Positions 1 to 7,789 of a stretch of DNA of 64,000 nt are shown here, one piece after another; position 1 is the stretch's first letter; each line of letters starts with the position of its first letter. Under the pieces are notes generated by a model. It saw only the letters and a list, made by a program, of their open reading frames with translations, had not been told where the DNA came from and did no database searches. Origin of the DNA: Alishewanella longhuensis (GTDB lineage Bacteria > Pseudomonadota > Gammaproteobacteria > Enterobacterales > Alteromonadaceae); contig NZ_BNAO01000006.1 of NCBI RefSeq assembly GCF_014653435.1, positions 124,711-188,710 of the forward strand, read 5' to 3'. The translations under genes and the position numbers were made by a program.

Positions 1-67
1 CGCAGGCACTTACCAGTGCCACAGATACCGCAACTGCAAGATGCTTTATTGAAGTTTTAACATTCAT
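1..67 (-). CDS. Lipoprotein, N-terminal fragment (runs off the window)
   Basis: Only the first 22 codons lie in the window. The ATG is at 67, with a GGAAG ribosome site 8 bases upstream. The peptide has a basic N-terminus, a hydrophobic stretch and ends LVSAC, a clear type II lipobox with Cys22 as the lipidated residue. The gene starts 27 bases after the stop of the ZnuD-like receptor on the same strand, so it is probably cotranscribed and under the same zinc control. The mature protein is outside the window and its function cannot be named; a periplasmic or outer-membrane lipoprotein linked to zinc uptake is the contextual guess. Confidence 0.75.
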   Translation of the reverse strand, partial: MNVKTSIKHLAVAVSVALVSAC

Positions 68-94
68 TATTATGCTTCCAAATTCCATCAAAAA

Positions 95-2524
95 TTAAAA
101 ACGACCACGTAAACCAATAGCTATGCCACGGCCCGGTAAAGGGGCATCATCTTTTAAAAATGAGGTATGCACCAGGGCACGCTGATCTAATAAATTTTGC
201 CCTTTCAGATAAGTAACCAATTCCTGACCAGCAAAATTAAAGCGATAACTTACGGAAGCATCCAGCATGGTGTAACCTGATGTCGCCTGCTCTAATTCCG
301 CGGTTTTAGATTGCTTAAAGTAGCGGGCAAGGGTGATATCAGCATCAAATACATTGCCTTCGTAGCTCAGCGTCGACAATAAACGTAAAGGCGGTGTGCG
401 AGGCAGCTCCCCTCCTCTTCTAAGCTCAGCACGAATATAGTCACCTTGCAGCAAGAAGCGGTAAGCGGGCAGGAACTGCCAAACAAACTGCGCTTCTAAG
501 CCATATAAATTGATATCCTCGTTGGTATAAAGATAAACGGGCAATTCATCAGCTTCTTCATGTACATCGTGGCCACCATGATGCTCGCCATCGTGACCGT
601 GATCGTGCTCGTCACCACCATGCTCGTGCTCAAATTCAGCAAATAAGCCCGTAAAACGTTGATAGTAATAATTATCGACCCTGTTATAAAAAGCATTTAC
701 CACCAAGCCCACATCACCGGAGAATTTACGGAAAGTCAGATCAAGGTTGGTCGCGCGCTCTGTTTTAAAACCGTTACGATTTAATACAAAGCCATCTTCT
801 TCAGCATTTAGCGTGAAGAGTGAGCCAATTTCATAACTATTAGTACCGATATGAGGACCAAAAGAAAGTAATTCAGCAGCAGAGGGAGCTCGCTCCGAAC
901 GGGATAATGACACCCCAATATTATAACCAGGGGTAAAATCCCAAACCAAACCAGCAGATAGACTGTAAGGATTGTAGCGACTATTAAAATCAAATATACG
1001 AGTAATATCATAGTCATGATGTTCATCATGTCCATGATCGTGCTCATCATGTGCATGAACATCTAACATCGGCAGCTTAACATCGCGAGCTTTAATGGTA
1101 ACGCGCTCGGTTCTGGCACCTAGCTGCAGCAACACCGGACCAAAATGCCGCTCACTCATCCAACCTAATGCCAGCATAGTTGTATCAGAAGGCGGCGTAA
1201 AAGCTTCCTCGCCGTCAGCAACGAAATCACTGTATTTGTAATGTAAGCTTAAGCCCCCTTTCCAATCAAACAACGGCTGATGCATTAGCTCCAGTCGGCC
1301 TTCATGGCTTTTATTTTTAAAAGTGGTACCTATTTCGCCATTCTCAATCTCGGCGTGTTGATAGTCGGTGTAAGCAAAGCGACTATTCACCTGACGGATA
1401 AAGTTATTCTTAAAAAACAAACTGCTTTGCAACTGAAAACGGTCTTGTTGCTTATCAGCGTAGACCTCTTCTTCACCTTCTCCATCATGCTCATGACCTC
1501 CGTGGCTACCATGACCAGGGATCCCATATTTACGCTCCAAACGGCCGTAAGACAGACCAACGAAACCGTTATCTAGCAGTAAGCTACCACCAATAGTACC
1601 GCCTTTACCCGTTGCTGCAGTATTTGCCACCCGAGCGCTATCATCATGCTCATGAGATGCATGGTCTGAATGACCATCGGCAGTTTTGTAATTAATGCTG
1701 TCACGATAGAAGCCATCGACATAAACGGCAAATAAATCATTACCATTTACTGCCGAACCAGCAATAAGTTTCTCGGAGTTAACACTCTGCCATTCGCTCA
1801 TCCACTCTGCGCGCGGAGTGCTGCTGGTAGGGACACGTTCATCGACAATGTTAACCACACCGCCAATGGCACCACTACCGTAAAATAAGGTAGCAGGGCC
1901 ACGTAATACTTCAATTTGTGTTGCCGTACTGGCTTCTGTAGCAACACTATGGTCAGGTCCCACTCTGGAGGCATCACCGGCATCTAAACCATTTTGAGTT
2001 ATCAGTACTCTTGGACCATCTAAGCCCCGAATAATAGGACTGCTCGTCACTCCGCCATAAAAATTGCTATGCACACCGACTTCATTTTTCAGTGTATCGC
2101 CAAGCGTCGCAGCTTGCTGCATTTTCAGGCGATCTCCTGCTAATACCGTTACAGGTAGCGCAGATTCGGTGATAGAGGCGTGTATTGGCGTGGCCGAAAT
2201 ATCGATAATTTCAAATGGACTGGGTTCTAATGTTAGCTGCACATTTTGTAAACCTGCAGCAGGTAAAGTTAAATGCTGGTGTTGATGGCCGAAGCGACGC
2301 GCCGACAAGTGCAGTTCCACCTGATTAGCAGTAATACCAGATAAACTAAAGCGTCCTTCGCTATCAGTAATGGTTTTTAGATTTTTACCAATAACGCTGA
2401 TCTCTGCATTCGCTACTGGCCGCCCTTGCGGATCCTTAACGACACCATTAATTGAATTGGCAAGCACTGCAGGTGCACTAAACGTCGCGGCGATAAGCAG
2501 TGCCAAGGCACTTTTTCTAATCAT
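95..2524 (-). CDS. znuD: TonB-dependent receptor, ZnuD-like zinc receptor
   Basis: Outer-membrane gated channel, most likely for zinc. The chosen start is the ATG at 2524, because GGGGGAG lies just upstream and a signal peptide ending near VLANS follows; an upstream alternative start gives a poorer N-terminus. After the signal comes a carboxypeptidase-regulatory-like domain (about residues 24-95), then a plug domain containing VLRGPATLFYGSGAIGGVVN, then a beta-barrel ending in Arg-Gly-Arg-Phe. At least four long His/Asp/Glu-rich loops occur, for example GHGSHGGHEHDGEGEEE and HAHDEHDHGHDEHHDYD. Such loops are the hallmark of ZnuD-type receptors and are thought to capture zinc. A ZIP transporter gene lies upstream on the same strand and a near-consensus Zur box sits about 66 bases before the start codon. 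The zinc specificity is inferred from loops and operator. Confidence 0.9.
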   Translation of the reverse strand: MIRKSALALLIAATFSAPAVLANSINGVVKDPQGRPVANAEISVIGKNLKTITDSEGRFSLSGITANQVELHLSARRFGHQHQHLTLPAAGLQNVQLTLEPSPFEIIDISATPIHASITESALPVTVLAGDRLKMQQAATLGDTLKNEVGVHSNFYGGVTSSPIIRGLDGPRVLITQNGLDAGDASRVGPDHSVATEASTATQIEVLRGPATLFYGSGAIGGVVNIVDERVPTSSTPRAEWMSEWQSVNSEKLIAGSAVNGNDLFAVYVDGFYRDSINYKTADGHSDHASHEHDDSARVANTAATGKGGTIGGSLLLDNGFVGLSYGRLERKYGIPGHGSHGGHEHDGEGEEEVYADKQQDRFQLQSSLFFKNNFIRQVNSRFAYTDYQHAEIENGEIGTTFKNKSHEGRLELMHQPLFDWKGGLSLHYKYSDFVADGEEAFTPPSDTTMLALGWMSERHFGPVLLQLGARTERVTIKARDVKLPMLDVHAHDEHDHGHDEHHDYDITRIFDFNSRYNPYSLSAGLVWDFTPGYNIGVSLSRSERAPSAAELLSFGPHIGTNSYEIGSLFTLNAEEDGFVLNRNGFKTERATNLDLTFRKFSGDVGLVVNAFYNRVDNYYYQRFTGLFAEFEHEHGGDEHDHGHDGEHHGGHDVHEEADELPVYLYTNEDINLYGLEAQFVWQFLPAYRFLLQGDYIRAELRRGGELPRTPPLRLLSTLSYEGNVFDADITLARYFKQSKTAELEQATSGYTMLDASVSYRFNFAGQELVTYLKGQNLLDQRALVHTSFLKDDAPLPGRGIAIGLRGRF

Positions 2525-2589
2525 TACTCCCCCAAACAAAATTATTAAGCTCGACAACTAAATGTTATATCGTATCAATATACCTAAAT

Positions 2590-2604
2590 TGTAATAATAT
2601 AACA
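2590..2604 (-). promoter_or_regulatory. Zur box upstream of the ZnuD-like receptor
   Basis: The 15 bases TGTAATAATATAACA match the core of the enterobacterial Zur operator (TGTTATAATATAACA) at 14 of 15 positions and form a near-perfect palindrome extending to 2589-2605. It lies between the ZIP gene and the receptor gene, 66 bases before the receptor start, so the receptor has its own zinc-repressed promoter. Confidence 0.75.
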
Positions 2605-2618
2605 ATACAGATTGACCG

Positions 2619-3380
2619 TTAGTGACTATGCCAATGCAGATGATGCAGACTATCTATCAGCAAAACGCCTAAGCATAAGATGGCCATTTGTGGTATTAAC
2701 TGCCAACCGCACTTGGGTGCTTTAATCAGCGGTAACAAATCAGATAGGGCTATGTAAATAAAACCGCCGGCAGTAATCGCTAACAATAAACCAAGGGGTA
2801 AACTAAAATAGTTACCTAGCAATAACACCAGTAAAGCGCCAATAAACACGCTAGCAGCAGACATTAAATTCAGCTTAATCGCACGCTTTAAGGTCGCGCC
2901 TGCGGCAACCAAAATCGCTGTATCGCTTATTTCTTGCGGTAACTCGTGAAGCAGTACGGCTAAGGTCGTGGTCCAGCCAACAAGTGGATCGACCAGAAAA
3001 CTCGCTGCAATTAAGGCTCCATCAATTAAGTTGTGTAAAGCATCACCCGCAAGACTAATCCAACCAAAATGCTGCAACATTGGCTCGCCAGCTTGATGAG
3101 GTAGGGAGTGATGATGCCAGTGCAGCCCCTGTTCCAGCACGAAAAACAATGCCAAACCAAATAGCAGCCAACCAAACAAGGTTTCGATGGAGGAAGTTAA
3201 GGCTAAAGCTTCCGGGAGTAGATGTAAAAAGGCATCTCCTAGTAGCACCCCAATAGCCAGCGTAACCAGCCAAGGAATGAGGAAAGAAAGTTGCCGTTGC
3301 ATCACGGCTAATAATAAACCACCTGTTAAGGCCACAAAACAGACTAATGTGCAGGCGAGCATCACGCTAAATAATGGCAT
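2619..3380 (-). CDS. ZIP family zinc transporter
   Basis: Inner-membrane divalent-metal permease, 253 residues, about eight hydrophobic segments. ZIP signatures are visible: FLHLLPEAL in the second segment, DALHNLIDGALIAASF in the fourth, and LLHELPQEISD in the fifth, supplying the His/Glu/Asp metal site. A His-rich stretch (LHWHHHSLPH) precedes the fourth segment and the C-terminus ends LHHLHWHSH, both plausible metal-handling tails. The ATG at 3380 has GAGG upstream. A Zur box 13 bases before the start and the downstream ZnuD-like receptor imply cytoplasmic zinc import under zinc starvation, working as the inner-membrane partner of the receptor. Distinct from the second ZIP gene at 4217-5134. 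Confidence 0.88.
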   Translation of the reverse strand: MPLFSVMLACTLVCFVALTGGLLLAVMQRQLSFLIPWLVTLAIGVLLGDAFLHLLPEALALTSSIETLFGWLLFGLALFFVLEQGLHWHHHSLPHQAGEPMLQHFGWISLAGDALHNLIDGALIAASFLVDPLVGWTTTLAVLLHELPQEISDTAILVAAGATLKRAIKLNLMSAASVFIGALLVLLLGNYFSLPLGLLLAITAGGFIYIALSDLLPLIKAPKCGWQLIPQMAILCLGVLLIDSLHHLHWHSH

Positions 3381-3392
3381 ACAACCTCAAAA

Positions 3393-3407
3393 TGTTATAA
3401 CATAACA
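3393..3407 (-). promoter_or_regulatory. Zur box upstream of the ZIP transporter
   Basis: TGTTATAACATAACA matches the TGTTATANTATAACA Zur core at all but one position and is nearly palindromic. It sits immediately before the ribosome site of the ZIP gene, where bound Zur would cover the promoter start region. Together with the box at 2590-2604 it defines a two-promoter zinc regulon. Confidence 0.8.
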
Positions 3408-3450
3408 AAACAAGCATAGCACACTTCAGCCATTTAATAACACCAAATTA

Positions 3451-3492
3451 CAAATGATAATTATTTGCATTGGCATGAAAAATAGCTATACT
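3451..3492 (+). promoter_or_regulatory. Sigma-70 promoter with overlapping Fur box
   Basis: The palindromic Fur-like sequence CAAATGATAATTATTTG spans 3451-3467. It overlaps a -35 element TTGCAT (3465-3470), which is followed after 16 bases by a -10 element TATACT (3487-3492). Bound Fur would block this promoter, which points at the unknown gene starting at 3627. The start site would fall near 3499, giving a leader of about 128 bases with two possible hairpins: GAGACC/GGTCTC, and a weak GGGG/CCCC stem followed by seven T at 3565-3591. Confidence 0.65.
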
Positions 3493-3626
3493 CTGCGCTA
3501 ACGGATTGCGAGACCCGGTAATGGATTGCCTCTCTCTGGTCTCTGTGGCTCGTCCTGCATTTTCGGGGTAATGCGAATAGCCCCTTTTTTTAAAATACCC
3601 AAAACCCTTGGTGCGGAGATACTCTA

Positions 3627-4220
3627 TTGCTATTCAGTAAGCCGATACTCAGAAAAGTCTTGGGATTGGTCACAGAATGTTGGCCATCATTACGCGATCA
3701 TTCAGTAGCAACTCAACCACCTTGCCTGCAACACCGACTTTTTCCAGCAACGGCTGGCTGGCACCATTTGCGCCTGCTGGGGTTTCGCTGTTTACATGAA
3801 TCTTATCTGGGTTATGAGTTCGAAATCACATTAGAACCTGGACAGCATTGCTTTCACCCAGCCAGTACTCTGGAATTACAACCACAAAACAGCTACAGCA
3901 AAATTGCTCTTTGGTTAACTCAGCAACAACTAACAGGTTGTCAGACAGTGAGTTTCCAAACAAAAAAAGTACCACTTTGCCAAGCTCTGGCTTGCGTGGA
4001 TCTGCTTAATACAGGGCAAGTTGCAACAGTAGATTTATCAGAATGGTTGGCTCTGCAAGGACTCATGCCAAGAGGCCGCTTTCATGTTTTGCAGTGGTGG
4101 CAACATGACAATAGCTACACTTTGCATTGTCAAACCACCGATTGTCTCTCCCGCGCCTGTTATCATTGGCTGCGGCAGCAAGCGATTCGCTTTCAGTTAG
4201 TTTACGTTCGTCATATTTAG
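3627..4220 (+). CDS. Fur-controlled protein of unknown function
   Basis: 197 codons with no family I recognise. The frame is closed upstream by a stop at about 3592. The best start is TTG at 3627, with GGAG 8 bases before it; no good ATG exists near the N-terminus. The protein is soluble-looking with no signal peptide or membrane segment and is rich in Gln, Leu, His, Trp and Cys. Ten or so cysteines include LACVDLL and QTTDCLSRACYHW, so metal or redox binding is possible but unproven. It is expressed from a promoter overlapped by a Fur box and is convergent with the Mn/ZIP gene, overlapping it by 4 bases. Its place beside sodA and bacterioferritin genes suggests a role in iron limitation. No function is assigned. 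Confidence 0.6.
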   Translation: MLFSKPILRKVLGLVTECWPSLRDHSVATQPPCLQHRLFPATAGWHHLRLLGFRCLHESYLGYEFEITLEPGQHCFHPASTLELQPQNSYSKIALWLTQQQLTGCQTVSFQTKKVPLCQALACVDLLNTGQVATVDLSEWLALQGLMPRGRFHVLQWWQHDNSYTLHCQTTDCLSRACYHWLRQQAIRFQLVYVRHI

Positions 4221-5134
4221 ACCAAAGCCGTGTCTAGTATCAACATCAGAACAAAGCCCAACATCAAGCCATTGGTTGCTGCTAGTTCATGTCCCTGCCG
4301 GTGCGATTCAGGGATCATTTCATGACTAATTACAAAGAGCATTGCACCTGCCGCCAGTGCTAACCCCCAAGGCAGTAATAAGGGTGAGGCGCCTAGTACA
4401 GTAGCCCCCAACACCGCCATCAGCGGCTCGGTTAAACCAGAAAGCATACCCACCGCCAAAGCCGTGCGGCGCCGATAACCAACCGCCAGCAAAGCCATAG
4501 CCACCACAAAGCCCTCTGGAATATCCTGAATAGCGATACCCGTAGCCAGGGCTGAAGCACCGGTGGCCTCACCTCCGGCATAGGCAGCACCTATTGCCAA
4601 ACCTTCCGGTATATTGTGCAGCATAATCGCCAAAACAAATAACCAACTGCGCTTTAACGCTTTAGCTTGTTGCCCTTCCGCGCCTTTAATAAAGTGCTCA
4701 TGTGGGATAACGCGTTCCAATAGCATCATCGCCGCGGCCCCTAGCAATATCGCGACAGCAACCTGCAACGAACCAATGTATGCCAGATTATTAGTAGTAG
4801 AAGAATCGGCACCAGAGAGACCGGTAAACAGGTACATTGCCGGTAAAATTAATGAAAAGATGCTGGCAGCCAGCATCACACCACCGCCAAACCCAAGCAT
4901 GGCGGCATTGAATCTGGCTGACAATCTTCGTGAAAAAAGCACAGGTAGCGCACCTAGTGCAGTAGCCGTTGCAGCCACCATACCGGCATAAAAGGCATAA
5001 CGGACATGCGCCTGTTGTTGCAAAAGCAAGACAAACTGCTGTAAGGCATATAAGGTGCCGAATACCACAATCAGCCAACCGATTATCTTCCGGCTGGCCG
5101 ATCTGCCGCTTTTCAGCACCAAGGGTTTATTCAT
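4217..5134 (-). CDS. ZIP family metal transporter coupled to sodA
   Basis: Inner-membrane divalent-metal importer of the ZupT/GufA type, 305 residues, longer than E. coli ZupT (257). Motifs: [20 protein letters not shown] in the fourth transmembrane segment, [16 protein letters not shown] in the fifth, and [14 protein letters not shown] near the end. The N-terminal segment at residues 18-35 is an additional hydrophobic helix. Its start codon overlaps the stop of sodA (ATGA), so the two are translationally coupled. Pseudomonas aeruginosa has a comparable order in which a ZIP gene (PA4467) follows sodM in a Fur-regulated cluster. Co-expression with a manganese SOD under Fur suggests manganese import during iron starvation; the substrate is inferred, and zinc or iron remain possible. 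Confidence 0.85.
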   Translation of the reverse strand: MNKPLVLKSGRSASRKIIGWLIVVFGTLYALQQFVLLLQQQAHVRYAFYAGMVAATATALGALPVLFSRRLSARFNAAMLGFGGGVMLAASIFSLILPAMYLFTGLSGADSSTTNNLAYIGSLQVAVAILLGAAAMMLLERVIPHEHFIKGAEGQQAKALKRSWLFVLAIMLHNIPEGLAIGAAYAGGEATGASALATGIAIQDIPEGFVVAMALLAVGYRRRTALAVGMLSGLTEPLMAVLGATVLGASPLLLPWGLALAAGAMLFVISHEMIPESHRQGHELAATNGLMLGFVLMLILDTALV

Positions 5135-5739
5135 GCCAGCTCCTCAAAGCGCCGGGCAACCTCAGACCAGTTAATTACCTGGTAAAAAGCATCAATATAC
5201 TCCGGCCGCTTGTTCTGATATTTCAGATAGTAAGCATGTTCCCATACGTCCAGACCAAGTAACGGGATCTGTTGTGCTAACAGCGGGCTATCTTGATTGG
5301 CGGTACTGGTTACCTGCAGTCGGCCTTCATCCGTCATAACCAGCCAGGCCCAGCCACTACCAAAACGACTTAAAGCCGCTTGCGTAAATTGCTGTTTAAA
5401 GTTGCTAAAACTATCAAATTCACACTGAATCGCCTTTGCTAGCTCGTCACGCGGCTCTCCTCCTCCGGCTGGCGACATTATCTGCCAAAACAACGAGTGG
5501 TTCGCATGACCGCCGCCATGATTGCGTACAGCGGGCTGCATTGCCAATGGTAAGCTGGCAAAACCCGTTAGCAACGCAATCAGCGACCAATGCTCATACT
5601 CAGTTCCAGCCAACGCCTGATTTAAGCCATTAACATAGGTTTGATGATGGCGCTGGTGGTGAATTTGCATCGTTTGCGTATCGACATAGGGTTCCAACGC
5701 ATCATAGGCATAAGGTAACTCGGGTAATTCAAAAGCCAT
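5131..5739 (-). CDS. sodA: Superoxide dismutase, Mn type
   Basis: Cytoplasmic enzyme converting superoxide to hydrogen peroxide and oxygen, 202 residues, the normal length. Metal ligands are in HHQTYVN, in HANHSLFW and in [16 protein letters not shown] (Asp and His). [11 protein letters not shown] and the C-terminal STANQDSP (Gln in the second domain) match the manganese class rather than the iron class, which has AAQxxNH. The ATG at 5739 has GGAGAT upstream. Expression is expected when Fur releases its site at 5865-5877. A 112-base heptad array separates that site from the gene. The last bases overlap the ZIP gene, making a two-gene operon. Confidence 0.93.
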   Translation of the reverse strand: MAFELPELPYAYDALEPYVDTQTMQIHHQRHHQTYVNGLNQALAGTEYEHWSLIALLTGFASLPLAMQPAVRNHGGGHANHSLFWQIMSPAGGGEPRDELAKAIQCEFDSFSNFKQQFTQAALSRFGSGWAWLVMTDEGRLQVTSTANQDSPLLAQQIPLLGLDVWEHAYYLKYQNKRPEYIDAFYQVINWSEVARRFEELA

Positions 5740-5752
5740 AACATCTCCAACT

Positions 5753-5864
5753 GATAACTGATAACTGATAACTGATAACTGATAACTAATAACTAATAAC
5801 TAATAACTAATAACTAATAACTAATAACTAATAACTAATAACTAATAACTAATAACTAATAACT
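5753..5864. repeat. Heptanucleotide tandem array, 16 units
   Basis: Sixteen uninterrupted 7-base units: five GATAACT (5753-5787) followed by eleven AATAACT (5788-5864), 112 bases in all. It fills the space between the Fur box and the sodA start. On the sodA strand each unit reads AGTTATT/AGTTATC, so TATTAG-like -10 sequences recur every 7 bases. Copy number in such arrays often varies by slippage, which would change the Fur-to-gene distance. Confidence 0.95.
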
Positions 5865-5877
5865 GATAATCATTATC
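5865..5877. promoter_or_regulatory. Fur box shared by sodA and the divergent gene
   Basis: GATAATCATTATC is a strong core match to the Fur consensus GATAATGATAATCATTATC and abuts the heptad array. It lies between the divergent sodA-ZIP operon (minus) and the gene at 5968 (plus), so it may repress both under iron-replete conditions. Confidence 0.75.
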
Positions 5878-5967
5878 ATTTGCAAAAAAGAAAAAAGCAA
5901 GCCAAGATATTACTGAACACTTCTGCGATACCACGCAGTAAGGTATAGCAGAGTAAAAGGAGGAAGC

Positions 5968-6441
5968 ATGAACCCAATTCAACATTGGCAGCACTTGCAA
6001 CAACAAGGTAACCAGGCATTTCAGCAACAGCAATGGCAGCTGGCCAGTGAATACTATCTACACAGTATTCTGCTGATCCGGCATCACTTACCGATAAAGC
6101 TGCATACCCTAGCCCTGGCCAATGCACAGGATGCAGCACCTTATCAATTTGGTGCAACAGCAGACTTATTGATTTGTTTGTCGATAGCCATTCAGAATTT
6201 AGCTGAGGTGTACGCCAGACAACAACGTTGGCGGCGTTGTCATAGCTTATTGAACCGCGCCTTAAACCGGCTGCAGCAGTTACAACAACAGGTTGCGCCA
6301 ACCGATAATGCTAGTGTGATACTGCTGCAAGAATGTTGCAGTTTGCGCCGTGAGCTGTGCCGTCATACCCTAAGCTGCAATGCTTGTATGACTAAAACAC
6401 CGTCAATCCATACGGGATTAGTAAGTAGTAGTATTCATTAA
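5968..6441 (+). CDS. Small TPR-like protein of unknown function
   Basis: 157 codons with a strong AGGAGGA ribosome site before the ATG. The N-terminal 100 residues are helical and TPR-like: a pair around WQHLQQQGNQAFQQQQWQLA and a second around IQNLAEVYARQQRWRRCHSL, the spacing of two helix-turn-helix repeats. It resembles the small DUF2753-type proteins of vibrios and relatives, but that match is from memory and uncertain. The C-terminal 45 residues carry five cysteines (ECCSLRRELCRHTLSCNACM), which could bind metal. Divergent from sodA across a Fur box, so likely iron-regulated. A scaffold or partner role for iron stress proteins is only a guess. Confidence 0.65.
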   Translation: MNPIQHWQHLQQQGNQAFQQQQWQLASEYYLHSILLIRHHLPIKLHTLALANAQDAAPYQFGATADLLICLSIAIQNLAEVYARQQRWRRCHSLLNRALNRLQQLQQQVAPTDNASVILLQECCSLRRELCRHTLSCNACMTKTPSIHTGLVSSSIH

Positions 6442-6536
6442 CGAGCATTAGCAGAGGCAGCTATAACGCCGCAACTAAGCTTAACTGGTTGCAGCGCCGT
6501 AGGCTCATGGCGAATAGCCATTGCAGGTGTCTTCTG

Positions 6537-6577
6537 CGCCTAATAACAGTATTAGGCGTAATAGCAACTATAGTTGC
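6537..6577. terminator. Two adjacent hairpins between convergent genes
   Basis: A perfect 9-bp stem (CGCCTAATA/TATTAGGCG, 6537-6558, 4-base loop) is followed at once by the 14-base palindrome GCAACTATAGTTGC (6564-6577), which overlaps the stop codon of the bacterioferritin gene. Neither has a clear T-run, so termination is likely but not certain. Confidence 0.45.
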
Positions 6578-7035
6578 GATTGCAGGTAATTGGCTAACCC
6601 CAACAACTTGATTAAACGTAGCTGTTGTTCCAGCCAATGTGCATGATCATTTTCAGTATCATCCAGCAAGCCCTGCAGCATATTACGGGTGACATAGTCT
6701 TGCTCTTGCTCGCACAACGCCATCGTTTGTTTAAGCAGCTTTTGCACCGTGTATTCCACGTTCAAGTCACTTTGCAACATAGCAGGTACATCCTGGCCAA
6801 CGTGAATGGCATCACGTTTGCTCATATCCGGCGTACCGCCAAGAAAAATAATACGCTCAATCAGTGCCGAGGCATGGCCTTTCTCATCATCAAACTCATG
6901 ATCAATGCGCGCAAATAACTTATGTAAGCCCCAGTCATGGTACATACGAGAATGAATAAAATACTGATCCATCGCCGCCAGCTCGTTGGCAAGCAACACA
7001 TTTAGTGCAGCAATAATCTTTGGACTGCCTTGCAT
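6568..7035 (-). CDS. bfr: Bacterioferritin subunit with ferroxidase site, no haem Met
   Basis: 155-residue four-helix ferritin-like subunit for iron oxidation and storage. The dinuclear iron ligands expected from E. coli Bfr are all present: Glu in NELAAMDQYF, Glu and His in DDEKGHA, Glu in NVEYT, and Glu and His in DTENDHAHWLE. The residue after the second Glu, Met52 in E. coli Bfr and the axial haem ligand, is Lys here, so this subunit should not bind haem by itself. The ATG overlaps the stop of the preceding bfr gene (TAATG), indicating tight coupling and probable co-assembly into a mixed 24-mer. Confidence 0.92.
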   Translation of the reverse strand: MQGSPKIIAALNVLLANELAAMDQYFIHSRMYHDWGLHKLFARIDHEFDDEKGHASALIERIIFLGGTPDMSKRDAIHVGQDVPAMLQSDLNVEYTVQKLLKQTMALCEQEQDYVTRNMLQGLLDDTENDHAHWLEQQLRLIKLLGLANYLQSQL

Positions 7036-7508
7036 TACTCACCCCCTAATTGTGCTTGTAGATAATTTTCCAGCGTTAACACGCTAATTTGATGCTGCTG
7101 TGTTTCCAGCCAGTCCAGATGCTCTTCTTCATCTTCCAAAATTTCCGTTAGTAAATCCCTGCTGACATAATCTTGCAGGCTTTCACAAAGCGCGATACTT
7201 TCTTTTAACAAGGGCAGTTGCTCAACCTGAAAATCTAAATCGCATTGCAGCATCTCAGGCGTGTCTTCACCAATCCGCAGTTTGCCAAGCGCCTGTAGGT
7301 TAGGTAAACCTTCCAACATTAAAATACGCTCAATTAAGGCATCAGCTTGCTTCATATCCTTGATCGATTTTTTGTAACAGGCATCGTTTAATGCTTTTAA
7401 GCCCCAGTTTTTGTATATACGGGCATGCAAAAAATACTGATTAATTGAGGTGAGCTCCGCGGTGAGGACTTCATTTAACTTACTCAGTACTTGTGGATGA
7501 CCATGCAT
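7035..7508 (-). CDS. bfr: Bacterioferritin subunit with haem Met, defective ferroxidase site
   Basis: 157-residue bacterioferritin. The haem ligand Met is kept (SIKDMKQAD, aligned with E. coli SIDEMKHAD). The neighbouring ferroxidase residues are changed: Glu51 to Asp, His54 to Gln, and Glu94 to Gln in the CDLDFQVEQ stretch. The first Glu ([10 protein letters not shown]) and the last pair (EDEEEHLDW) remain. The subunit is therefore predicted to bridge haem but to oxidise iron poorly. It is first in a two-gene operon with the complementary subunit. The ATG at 7508 has GGAG upstream. Such paired subunits are known in Neisseria, Magnetospirillum and related bacteria. Confidence 0.92.
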   Translation of the reverse strand: MHGHPQVLSKLNEVLTAELTSINQYFLHARIYKNWGLKALNDACYKKSIKDMKQADALIERILMLEGLPNLQALGKLRIGEDTPEMLQCDLDFQVEQLPLLKESIALCESLQDYVSRDLLTEILEDEEEHLDWLETQQHQISVLTLENYLQAQLGGE

Positions 7509-7789
7509 AACAAACTCCTGCTAAAAACGCTATTAGGTACAGAGCATAGTACAAAACAGCATTTTTAGCAAAAAAAGGTTTAATATCATAGATATACAAT
7601 TAAGAATGCTTTGCATTACTACTGTGGATTCTGTTAGCAGCTGCGGCCCATCCTAAAATTCTGTAACCAATCGCAAGCCGCTTCGTTTGTGGTTGCTTTA
7701 ACGCTATGGTTAAGCTGGATTTAATTTCACCCGACGCTAAAAATCACTTTTTAGATTGGCACTAACCCACTTTTAGATCGGAACACACT

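Noticed and set aside
496-1062. Minus-strand Met-rich frames inside the ZnuD-like gene
   Set aside because: They are frame-shifted readings of His/Asp codons (CAT, GAT giving ATG, ATC) in the His-rich loops.
3526-3708. 60-codon plus-strand frame overlapping the start of the gene at 3627
   Set aside because: The frame at 3627 is far longer and has GGAG at the right distance; the short frame lacks a ribosome site.
5753-5864. Array considered as a CRISPR or iteron origin
   Set aside because: Units are 7 bases without spacers and there is no replication gene nearby, so neither explanation fits.
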